DNA from: Rhodospirillaceae bacterium
Lineage (GTDB): Bacteria > Pseudomonadota > Alphaproteobacteria > JABSOH01
Direction of reading: 5' to 3'
Length of the DNA: 8,621 nucleotides
NCBI GenBank assembly: GCA_020629355.1
Contig: JAHDDM010000040.1
Location: forward strand, 1 to 8,621
Shown here: in pieces, positions 1 to 5,623 of the stretch
Numbering within the stretch: the first letter of the stretch is position 1
How the letters are laid out: each line of letters opens with the position of its first letter
The notes under the pieces: model-generated
Seen by the model: only the letters and a program-made list of their open reading frames with translations
The model's database searches: none
Told to the model about the DNA's origin: nothing
Program-made: the position numbers and the translations under genes

Positions 1-822
1 AATGGCACAATTTGGGTCATGGGCAGCTATCACAATATCTTCCGCCTGGGTACGGCGCTGCAAGACTTGGACTACTGGACTTTGAACGACATTATCTGGA
101 TTAAAAATAATCCCATGCCCAACTTTCGCGGCAGACGCTTTACCAATGCCCACGAGACCTTAATCTGGTCCGCAAAAGACCAGAATGCACGCTATCATTT
201 TGAATATCAAGCCATGAAAGCCTTCAACGAAGGGCTGCAAATGCGTAGCGACTGGTATCTGCCTATCTGTAGCGGTAAAGAACGCCTTAAAGACGATTCA
301 GGCAACAAAGTGCATCCCACGCAAAAGCCAGAAGCCTTGCTGTATCGGATTTTGCTGGCGTCCTCCAAACCTGGTGATGTTGTCCTTGATCCTTTTAGTG
401 GCACGGGAACAACCGCCTGTGTTGCCAAGAGATTACGCCGCCACTATATCGGGATCGAACGTGATGACGCATATATCCGCCATTCCCGCGAACGCTTGGC
501 GCAAACAACCGTACTTGCAGAAGAAGACCTCGTGGTGAGTGCCTCACCCGCAAGCAAACCTCGTGTGCCTTTTGGAAGATTGATCGAAAAAGGACTGCTC
601 CGCCCCGGAGACAAGCTCATCAGCCCGTGTAAAAAATGGCAGGCTAAAGTGCGCGTAGATGGCTCGATTAAAAGCGGCGAATATAGCGGCTCCATCCATC
701 AGGTCAGCGCAAAGCTACAAGGCACAGCAAGCTGTAACGGCTGGACATTCTGGCAAAAAAGCACCGATAAAGGCACGGTCAATCTTGATCAATTACGACA
801 GAAATTCTCTGCGTCTCTTTAG
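1..822 (+). CDS. ccrM: CcrM-type DNA adenine-N6 methyltransferase, 3' part (5' end outside window)
   Basis: The reading frame is open from base 1 (N-G-T-I-W-V before the first ATG at 19), so the gene enters from the left and 273 codons are visible. Seen: the block NPMPNFRGRRFTNAHETLIW from about 109, HPTQKP at 313-330 (motif X), and the S-adenosylmethionine-binding motif DPFSGTGTT at 388-414. Motif I lying this far toward the C-terminus fits a beta-class enzyme, whose catalytic DPPY motif would be N-terminal and so upstream of the window. The last ~85 residues (from RVPFG at 562, including CNGWTFW at 733-753) match the RAMA domain found at the CcrM C-terminus. Known CcrM enzymes methylate the adenine of GANTC after replication and help time the cell cycle in alphaproteobacteria. 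They are about 360 residues, so roughly 85-90 N-terminal residues are missing here. No restriction endonuclease is adjacent, which fits a solitary methyltransferase. GANTC specificity is inferred from family. Confidence 0.93.
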   Translation, partial: NGTIWVMGSYHNIFRLGTALQDLDYWTLNDIIWIKNNPMPNFRGRRFTNAHETLIWSAKDQNARYHFEYQAMKAFNEGLQMRSDWYLPICSGKERLKDDSGNKVHPTQKPEALLYRILLASSKPGDVVLDPFSGTGTTACVAKRLRRHYIGIERDDAYIRHSRERLAQTTVLAEEDLVVSASPASKPRVPFGRLIEKGLLRPGDKLISPCKKWQAKVRVDGSIKSGEYSGSIHQVSAKLQGTASCNGWTFWQKSTDKGTVNLDQLRQKFSASL

Positions 823-874
823 GCGCTTGCATTTACCAGCAATATTGCTTATGAAGCCAGCATTCAACATCCTT

Positions 875-896
875 GCGACAGTCGTCGCTGGTTTTT
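875..896 (+). terminator. Possible weak intrinsic terminator or leader hairpin between ccrM and rpsF
   Basis: GCGAC (875-879) and GTCGC (884-888) form a perfect 5-bp GC-rich stem with the loop AGTC. The sequence TGG and five Ts (892-896) follow. The stem is short and the T-run starts three bases after it, so termination would be partial at best. The hairpin could end the methyltransferase transcript or act inside the rpsF leader. Confidence 0.35.
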
Positions 897-939
897 GTTG
901 TCTCTGCCAAAACCATTGGTGGAAAACGAAACTATCCAT

Positions 940-945
940 AAGGAA
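940..945 (+). promoter_or_regulatory. Shine-Dalgarno site fixing the rpsF start
   Basis: AAGGAA ends 6 nt before the ATG at 952. This supports that ATG over the in-frame upstream codon at 895, which has no comparable site and would add 19 residues unlike any S6 N-terminus. Confidence 0.8.
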
Positions 946-951
946 TATTCC

Positions 952-1284
952 ATGGCCTATTATGAAACCGTCATCTTGGCACGACGTGAAATTTCGCCAA
1001 CACAATTCGAGACATTACTCAACGATCTGGAAACCTACCTGAAAGAGAACTCAGCAAATATTTCTCGTAAGGAAAACTGGGGTTTGCGTCCTCTGGCGTA
1101 CAAAATCAGAAAAAGCTCCAAAGCCTATTATGGCCTGTTGAACTATGATGCACCAAAAGAATTGGTGTTCGAGTTCGCTCGTCGCATGAGCCTCATGGAA
1201 GACGTGGTGCGAGAATTGACCGTCACCACCGAAAGCTTGCCCACAGAACCAAGCGAAATCGTCCGTGGTCGTGATGACCGCTAG
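952..1284 (+). CDS. rpsF: 30S ribosomal protein S6
   Basis: The 110-residue product begins MAYYETVILARREISP, the usual S6 opening. It continues with ENWGLRPLAYKIRKSSKAYYGLLNYDAP, the second and third strands of the ferredoxin-like S6 fold, and then RRMSLMEDVVRELTV. It ends in a short polar tail (RGRDDR). S6 binds S18 and the central domain of 16S rRNA in the 30S platform. The length matches a minimal S6; many alphaproteobacterial versions are longer at the C-terminus. The start is chosen from the Shine-Dalgarno AAGGAA and from homology. rpsR follows after 23 nt with no terminator between, so the genes should be co-transcribed. Confidence 0.96.
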   Translation: MAYYETVILARREISPTQFETLLNDLETYLKENSANISRKENWGLRPLAYKIRKSSKAYYGLLNYDAPKELVFEFARRMSLMEDVVRELTVTTESLPTEPSEIVRGRDDR

Positions 1285-1307
1285 AACCCTCTAATTTGGA
1301 TTTGATC

Positions 1308-1517
1308 ATGAAACAGCAACGCAAATGTCCTCTTTCTGGCGAAAACGCGCCGAATGTTGACTATAAAAACCTCGATCTTTTGAAATCGTACACCAGCGAA
1401 CGAGGTCATATCATACCACGCCGCATTACTGGTATCTGCCCCAAGAAACAACGCGAATTAGCCCTGTCTATCAAACGCGCGCGTTACTTGGCGCTCATGC
1501 CCTATTGCAACAATTAA
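1308..1517 (+). CDS. rpsR: 30S ribosomal protein S18
   Basis: The 69-residue product has the S18 core: CPLSGENAP at residues 7-15, DYKNLDLLKSY, SERGHIIPRRITGICPKKQREL (residues 30-51) and the basic KRARYLALMPY end. S18 is the partner of S6 in the 30S platform and contacts 16S rRNA near the mRNA exit site. The ATG at 1308 gives the normal N-terminus. An in-frame TTG at 1296 would add four residues and is less likely. The Shine-Dalgarno is poor (GGA at 1298-1300, 7 nt before the ATG), so translation may be coupled to rpsF. The C-terminus (YCNN) is slightly different from the common LPYV ending but otherwise ordinary. Confidence 0.96.
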   Translation: MKQQRKCPLSGENAPNVDYKNLDLLKSYTSERGHIIPRRITGICPKKQRELALSIKRARYLALMPYCNN

Positions 1518-1526
1518 GGAAAAGAG
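1516..1526 (+). promoter_or_regulatory. Ribosome binding site of rplI overlapping the rpsR stop
   Basis: A purine run (AAGGAAAAGAG) starts inside the rpsR stop codon TAA (1515-1517) and ends 6 nt before the rplI ATG at 1533. The AAGGA core lies 12 nt from the start, which is long; the AAAGAG half is at a more usual distance. The overlap suggests ribosomes finishing rpsR can re-initiate on rplI. Confidence 0.55.
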
Positions 1527-1532
1527 CCGATC

Positions 1533-2180
1533 ATGCATGTAGATGTTATTTTACTCGAGCGGATTGCGAAATTAGGCCAGATGGGTGATATTGTCCGTGT
1601 GAAGTCTGGCTTTGCGCGTAATTTCCTCATTCCTCAAAGCAAGGCTCTGCGCGCGACTGCAAGCAACAAAGCCAGCTTTGCAGAGCGCAAGGTGCAAATT
1701 GAGGCCGATAGTCTCGAACAACGCGGTGAAGCAGAACAGGTTTCAGAGCGTTTGGCAGGCAAGCAAATTGTTCTGATCCGTCAAGCCAGTGAAAGCGGCC
1801 AGCTTTATGGCTCGGTTTCGGGCAAGGATATTGCTGCGGTTCTTACAAAGGATGGCTTTAGTGTTCACCATCGTCAAGTTCAGATGAATGACCGCTTTAA
1901 GATGTTGGGTGTTTTTGACTTGCAGATTGCGCTGCATGCAGAAGTTACCACAACAGTAAAGCTGAACATTGCCAAAACCGAAGACGAGGCGGAGCAACAG
2001 TGGTCCCGTTATCAAAAAGGCGAGCCTGTCTTGATGACGGCGGCAGAAGAAGAGATGATCGAGGAGCGCAAACAGGCTGATGCCATGATGCGCCGTGATC
2101 AGGAGAAAGCCGAAAAGGCTGCTGCTGAAGCCGAAGCCCAAGCTGCGGAAGAAGAAGCAAGAGCTGAGGAACAAGCTTAA
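1533..2180 (+). CDS. rplI: 50S ribosomal protein L9 with long charged C-terminal tail
   Basis: The 215-residue product opens MHVDVILLERIAKLGQMGDIVRVKSGFARNFLIP, the L9 N-terminal RNA-binding domain with its Gly- and Lys-rich 23S rRNA contact loop. A connecting helix follows at about residues 45-75, then the C-terminal domain with GQLYGSVSGKDIAAVL. The last 45 residues (171-215) are almost only Glu, Ala, Lys, Arg and Gln and should form a long helix. E. coli L9 is about 149 residues; the extension is of the type seen in alphaproteobacterial L9. L9 binds near the L1 stalk and affects frame maintenance. The gene ends the rpsF-rpsR-rplI operon, with an intrinsic terminator starting 25 nt after the stop codon. 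Confidence 0.96.
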   Translation: MHVDVILLERIAKLGQMGDIVRVKSGFARNFLIPQSKALRATASNKASFAERKVQIEADSLEQRGEAEQVSERLAGKQIVLIRQASESGQLYGSVSGKDIAAVLTKDGFSVHHRQVQMNDRFKMLGVFDLQIALHAEVTTTVKLNIAKTEDEAEQQWSRYQKGEPVLMTAAEEEMIEERKQADAMMRRDQEKAEKAAAEAEAQAAEEEARAEEQA

Positions 2181-2204
2181 TAGCATTCCTCTCACACAAT
2201 TCTT

Positions 2205-2243
2205 GAGCGAGACGGGATGAAAGTCCTTTCTCGCTCTTTTTTT
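2205..2243 (+). terminator. Strong Rho-independent terminator of the ribosomal operon
   Basis: GAGCGAGA (2205-2212) pairs perfectly with TCTCGCTC (2229-2236). The pairing can extend inward through GGA/TCC (2215-2217 with 2224-2226) after a mismatch. Seven Ts (2237-2243) follow immediately. It lies 25 nt after the rplI stop and 37 nt before the dnaB ATG, so it separates the ribosomal operon from the dnaB unit. Confidence 0.92.
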
Positions 2244-2267
2244 GCCCCCTGTGAATGGAACTTTGTG

Positions 2268-2273
2268 TATACT
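2268..2273 (+). promoter_or_regulatory. Candidate -10 box of a dnaB promoter (leaderless start)
   Basis: TATACT matches the sigma-70 -10 consensus at five of six positions and ends 6 nt before the dnaB ATG at 2280. Transcription from it would begin at about the A of the ATG. No -35-like sequence exists at 16-18 bp spacing (the region is CCCCCT-like), so the promoter would have to be weak, activator-dependent or of another sigma class. It is the best candidate in the 36 nt left between the terminator and dnaB. Confidence 0.4.
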
Positions 2274-2279
2274 CACGCC

Positions 2280-3752
2280 ATGAATGAAGAGCAAACAGGC
2301 AGAACAGTTCCCCACAACAGCGATGTCGAGGCTGGCATTCTGGGTGCAATTCTGCGCGATAACGAACAGTTCAGTAACCTGTCGTCGATAACGGCAGAGA
2401 TGTTCTATGTCCCCGGACATAAAAAACTGTGGGAATTGATCAAACGCCAAATTGATGCTGGTAATCCTGCAACGCCAGCGACGCTAAAATACCAAGCTGG
2501 CGAAATGCCCGAATTAGAAGGGCTTGGTGGGGCAGAATATCTAGCGCGCTTAACCTTCGAGGAATTTTCGATCATCTCGCCAAAACGTTACGGCGAGATT
2601 CTGATAGACCTCTATCGCAAGCGCGAGATTATCACCATCTGCCAGGAAGGCATTCACGCCGCAATGGATTCCGAAGCCGATGAAAACGCCCATGATATTT
2701 CCAACCGTACCGAAACGCGCCTCTTCGGGCTTGATTCTACCAGCCAAACATCCCGCACCTATTCTCTGGCAGAAGCCTCAGAAGCTGCTCTTGAAGATAT
2801 CGCTGATATTGCAGACGGCAAAGCAGATAAGGGCGTTCCCACAGGCTTTAACAACCTCAAGACTGTCATGGGCGGAATGCGGCGTTCCGATTTACTGATT
2901 CTTGCCGCCAGACCCGCCATGGGCAAGACCTCGCTTGCAATGAATATTGCATTTCATGCCGCTAAATTTTTCCACCACAACCGCGCTGAGGGTAAAAAAG
3001 AGCAATCTGTCTTGTTTTTTTCCTTAGAAATGTCAGCGCAACAACTTTCAACGCGCATATTATCCGATCAGGCTAATATCAAATTTGAAAAAATCCGATT
3101 GAGCGAAGTCGATCAAAAAGAATATAATCAATATCATGCCACACATAAAGAAATCCGAAAATATCCGTTGTATATAGAAGAAAACCCCAACGTTAATATC
3201 GCTGAAATGCGCGCTATCATGCGTAAGGTTTCACGACAGAACCCAGTCGGGCTTGTAATTTTGGACTATTTGCAATTACTCAGCTCTCATAGCAACAAGC
3301 GTGACAATAATCGGGTTCAGGAACTTTCAGAAATCACCCGTGGCTTAAAAATTTTAGCACGCGAATTTGATGTTCCGATTATGGCTCTGTCACAATTATC
3401 ACGCGGGGTTGAAAGCCGCGACAACAAGACACCGAACCTCTCAGACTTGCGCGATTCTGGCTCAATCGAGCAGGATGCTGATATGGTGCTGTTCCTGTAT
3501 CGTCCAGAATACTATCTTAAGCCACCAGAATTAAAGGATAACGAGTCGCCTGAAGCCTATCAAAAACGTGAAGACCTTTTTCAGAGCAACAAAGACAAGC
3601 TACACGGTGTGGCTAAAGTCATTATCGCCAAAAATCGCCACGGCGCGCCAGCAACGGTCAATTTACAATTCCACCATGAATTGATTCGATTCACTGACCC
3701 TATTTTTGCTGAACGCAACTACCAAAACGAAGACGGCATTCCCAAGGAATAG
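2280..3752 (+). CDS. dnaB: Replicative DNA helicase DnaB
   Basis: The 490-residue product has the N-terminal DnaB domain (PHNSDVEAGILGAIL near residue 10, then the helical LEGLGGAEYLARL region) and a RecA-like C-terminal motor. Motor motifs seen: Walker A ARPAMGKTS with K216, Walker B LVILDYLQLL with D329, SQLSRGVESR, and RDSGSIEQDADMVLFLYRPEYY from residue 391. The length is normal for the family. DnaB is the hexameric 5'-3' helicase of the replication fork and partners primase DnaG. The ATG at 2280 is chosen because PHN then falls near the N-terminus as usual. An upstream ATG at 2217 lies inside the terminator and adds unrelated residues. A GTG at 2265, with GGAA 4 nt upstream, is a possible alternative adding five residues. 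alr follows after 3 nt, so this gene probably heads the long downstream unit. Confidence 0.96.
   Translation: MNEEQTGRTVPHNSDVEAGILGAILRDNEQFSNLSSITAEMFYVPGHKKLWELIKRQIDAGNPATPATLKYQAGEMPELEGLGGAEYLARLTFEEFSIISPKRYGEILIDLYRKREIITICQEGIHAAMDSEADENAHDISNRTETRLFGLDSTSQTSRTYSLAEASEAALEDIADIADGKADKGVPTGFNNLKTVMGGMRRSDLLILAARPAMGKTSLAMNIAFHAAKFFHHNRAEGKKEQSVLFFSLEMSAQQLSTRILSDQANIKFEKIRLSEVDQKEYNQYHATHKEIRKYPLYIEENPNVNIAEMRAIMRKVSRQNPVGLVILDYLQLLSSHSNKRDNNRVQELSEITRGLKILAREFDVPIMALSQLSRGVESRDNKTPNLSDLRDSGSIEQDADMVLFLYRPEYYLKPPELKDNESPEAYQKREDLFQSNKDKLHGVAKVIIAKNRHGAPATVNLQFHHELIRFTDPIFAERNYQNEDGIPKE
3744..3748 (+). promoter_or_regulatory. Shine-Dalgarno of alr within the end of dnaB
   Basis: AAGGA lies in the last codons of dnaB, 7 nt before the alr ATG at 3756. 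It supports that start and implies co-transcription with dnaB. Confidence 0.75.
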
Positions 3753-3755
3753 GCC

Positions 3756-4808
3756 ATGCCCCTTGCCAGCCAGCCGCGATTGTCGATCAACAAAACCGCC
3801 ATTGTGGAAAACTGGTGCTCCTTTTGCCAGCTCGCGCCGAAATCGGACATTGCAGCAGTGGTAAAATCCGATGCCTATGGTCTCGGTGCACCAGAAATAA
3901 GCAAGGCCCTCTATCAGGCGGGCTGTCGGCTATTTTTCTGTGCCACCGTGCCAGAATGCCTCTCCGTTCTTGCCGCCTTGCCACAAGATGATCAAGACCT
4001 ACAGGTGATCAGCCTGGGTGGATTTTTTTCAAAAGAAATACCTTATTATCAAAATGATCATAGGCTAACACCTGTCTTGAACACACTGGAACAGCTGCGG
4101 GTCTGGCGCGATAATTCCAGCCTGCATAACCGCGATACTTTTATCCATATCGACACAGGCATGAATCGCTTAGGCATCCACTACGCTCACTGGTCAGAAC
4201 TTCGCGGACTGTTAGATTTTCCGATTTACGCCTTGATCAGTCATCTGGCAACAGCAGAGAACAATACCGCTTTCGCGAAAACCCAATTACAGCGTTTTCT
4301 GGCTTGTGAGGGTTTCCCAAGGTCTCTGGTGAATACTGCCGGGGCATTTTTAGGCACAGAGTTCCATGGCGCGCTCTTACGGCCTGGTATCGGGCTGTAT
4401 GGCAGCAAACCTTTGCGCTCTGTAGTAGAGCTTGATTCGCCGATACTACAGATTCGTGACGTGGCACCAAACGACACTATCGGCTATGATCAAGCATACC
4501 GTGCCGTATCAGCAATGCGTATTGCCACGGTGGGTATCGGCTACAATGATGGTCTGCCTAGAAACCTGAGTAATCACGAGACTTTCTCTGGTTGGTGGCA
4601 AGGCCATAAACTGCCCATTCGCGGAAGAATCTCAATGGATAGCCTGGCTTTGGATATTACGGATCATCCCACAATCACCGAAACAAGCCGCCTCTCTTTT
4701 CTGAATGCGCAACAGGGTATTGATGATCTGGCAAAAGCCTGTAATACTATCCCTCACGAGGCGCTCACCCGATTGGGTGGTCGCATCCACAAAGTCTATA
4801 CGGAATAA
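3756..4808 (+). CDS. alr: Alanine racemase (PLP-dependent)
   Basis: This 350-residue protein should interconvert L- and D-alanine in the cytoplasm, supplying D-Ala for peptidoglycan. Seen: AAVVKSDAYGLG at residues 33-44 with K37, the lysine that binds pyridoxal phosphate; HIDTGMNRLG at 131-140; RPGIGLYG in the barrel; and GIGYNDGLPR with Y263, the position of the second catalytic base contributed by the partner subunit. The C-terminal beta domain includes GRISMDSLALDIT, and the protein ends GGRIHKVY. The length is slightly short for Alr but complete. In the Geobacillus enzyme a carbamylated Lys precedes the DTGM motif; here His131 aligns with it. The start is backed by a good Shine-Dalgarno. 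It sits 3 nt after dnaB and 2 nt before mlaE. A D-serine or other amino-acid racemase is possible but less likely. Confidence 0.94.
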   Translation: MPLASQPRLSINKTAIVENWCSFCQLAPKSDIAAVVKSDAYGLGAPEISKALYQAGCRLFFCATVPECLSVLAALPQDDQDLQVISLGGFFSKEIPYYQNDHRLTPVLNTLEQLRVWRDNSSLHNRDTFIHIDTGMNRLGIHYAHWSELRGLLDFPIYALISHLATAENNTAFAKTQLQRFLACEGFPRSLVNTAGAFLGTEFHGALLRPGIGLYGSKPLRSVVELDSPILQIRDVAPNDTIGYDQAYRAVSAMRIATVGIGYNDGLPRNLSNHETFSGWWQGHKLPIRGRISMDSLALDITDHPTITETSRLSFLNAQQGIDDLAKACNTIPHEALTRLGGRIHKVYTE

Positions 4809-4810
4809 TC

Positions 4811-5623
4811 ATGTCGCTGGTGAGAGTACCCATCAATATTTTACGCTTAATTTTACGCTTAATCGGCGGCAACACATGGCGCATGATCGAAGAGATAGGC
4901 GCGATTTTCCGCTTTTGCGTCCTGAGTCTTATCGCGATTGTACAGCCGCCTTTTTATTTTCGGCTGTTCCTGCAACAGCTACTGAATGTCGGTTATTATT
5001 CCTTGCCAGTGGTAGGATTAACCACACTGTTTTCTGGCATGGTCATGGCACTGCAAACCTATAGCGGTTTTTCTGGTGTTGGCGCAGAAGCCACCCTGCC
5101 CCGCGTGGTCAGCATTGCCATTGTCCGCGAGCTTGCACCTGTCTTGGCGGGTTTAATGCTGGCAGGCCGCGTGGGGGCAGCCATGACCGCAGAACTGGGC
5201 ACAATGCGCGTTACCGAACAGATTGACGCCATGCACACCCTAGGCATCAACCCCATGCGCTATCTGGTTGCGCCTCGAATATTGGCCTGCACTATTGCAC
5301 TGCCGATTCTGGTTGCCTTAGGCGACAGTCTGGGTATTTACGGCGGCTATCTGATTGCGGTGTATAAATTGGGCTTAAACTCTGCCAATTTCATTGATCA
5401 CGTTTTGGATTCCCTGCAATGGATCGGTGTGTTCTCTGGCCTGTGTAAGGCAGCAGCCTTCGGCTTTACCCTGAGTATCATCGGGTGCTATTTTGGTTTT
5501 CACTCCCGTGGCGGCGCAGCTGGAGTGGGCATTGCCACCACCAATACCGTGGTGATCAGCTCGATTCTCATTTTGATACTCAACTTCATCATCACTGAAA
5601 TCTTCTTTCAGGTTCAGCTATGA
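4811..5623 (+). CDS. mlaE: MlaE/YrbE-family ABC transporter permease
   Basis: The 270-residue integral membrane protein has the MlaE family signatures: GMVMALQTYSGF, the RELAPVLAGLMLAGRVGAAM block from R106, AELGTMRVTEQIDAM with E136-D139, LGINPMRYLVAPR, and the C-terminal GGAAGVGIATTNTVVISS. Five or so hydrophobic segments follow an amphipathic N-terminal helix (ILRLILRLI). In gammaproteobacteria MlaE with MlaF, MlaB and MlaD moves phospholipids between inner and outer membranes to keep lipid asymmetry. No MlaD or MlaB gene is in this window. A GGAA sequence at 4802-4805 lies 5 nt before the ATG, and alr ends 2 nt upstream. The stop overlaps the mlaF ATG by 4 nt (ATGA), the usual sign of coupled translation of partner subunits. 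Lipid as the cargo is inferred from family. Confidence 0.9.
   Translation: MSLVRVPINILRLILRLIGGNTWRMIEEIGAIFRFCVLSLIAIVQPPFYFRLFLQQLLNVGYYSLPVVGLTTLFSGMVMALQTYSGFSGVGAEATLPRVVSIAIVRELAPVLAGLMLAGRVGAAMTAELGTMRVTEQIDAMHTLGINPMRYLVAPRILACTIALPILVALGDSLGIYGGYLIAVYKLGLNSANFIDHVLDSLQWIGVFSGLCKAAAFGFTLSIIGCYFGFHSRGGAAGVGIATTNTVVISSILILILNFIITEIFFQVQL
4839..4862 (+). repeat. Perfect 12-bp in-frame tandem duplication at the mlaE 5' end
   Basis: TTTTACGCTTAA occurs twice back to back (4839-4850 and 4851-4862). It encodes a doubled four-residue step in the N-terminal helix of MlaE (I-L-R-L twice, residues 10-17). The identity at all 12 bases, including synonymous positions, suggests a recent duplication. 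Confidence 0.85.

Larger units (their letters stand above)
823..951 (+). promoter_or_regulatory. Intergenic leader region upstream of rpsF
   Basis: This 129-bp gap separates the methyltransferase gene from rpsF and should contain the promoter and leader of the ribosomal operon. The only promoter-like pair I can find is TTGCAT (827-832) and TATGAA (850-855), 17 bp apart. It matches the sigma-70 consensus at 3 of 6 and 4 of 6 positions, which is weak. CCAGC occurs twice (836-840 and 857-861) and both copies can pair with GCTGG at 887-891. In other bacteria the S6:S18 complex represses its own mRNA through a leader hairpin with a bulged CCG; I see no CCG in this gap, so that element is not supported here. 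Confidence 0.35.

Noticed and set aside
388..414. Restriction-modification system around the methyltransferase
   Set aside because: No endonuclease gene is present downstream, and the RAMA domain and motif order fit a solitary CcrM-type enzyme. The upstream side is outside the window and cannot be judged.
910..938. Possible rpsF promoter with a -10 at TATCCA (933-938)
   Set aside because: The matching -35 position (AACCAT) has no resemblance to consensus, and the site overlaps the ribosome binding region.
895..951. N-terminal extension of S6 from the TTG-type start at 895
   Set aside because: The ATG at 952 has a good Shine-Dalgarno and gives the standard S6 N-terminus; the extension has neither support.
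659..1042. Plus-strand open frame of 127 codons overlapping the methyltransferase end and rpsF
   Set aside because: It is out of frame with both genes, overlaps the conserved CNGWTFW region and the S6 start, and has no family resemblance.
2217..2279. N-terminal extension of DnaB from the ATG at 2217
   Set aside because: This start lies in the loop of the rplI terminator hairpin, and the added residues do not resemble any DnaB N-terminus.
1743..2450. Long minus-strand open frame (235 codons) across rplI, the terminator and the dnaB start
   Set aside because: It is antisense to two certain genes and crosses a strong terminator hairpin. Its translation has no recognisable domain and is Phe/Leu/Ser-rich, as expected from the complement of the Glu/Ala/Lys-rich L9 tail.
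4705..5064. Plus-strand open frame of 119 codons across the alr-mlaE junction
   Set aside because: It is in a different frame from both well-supported genes and its product looks like a random translation.
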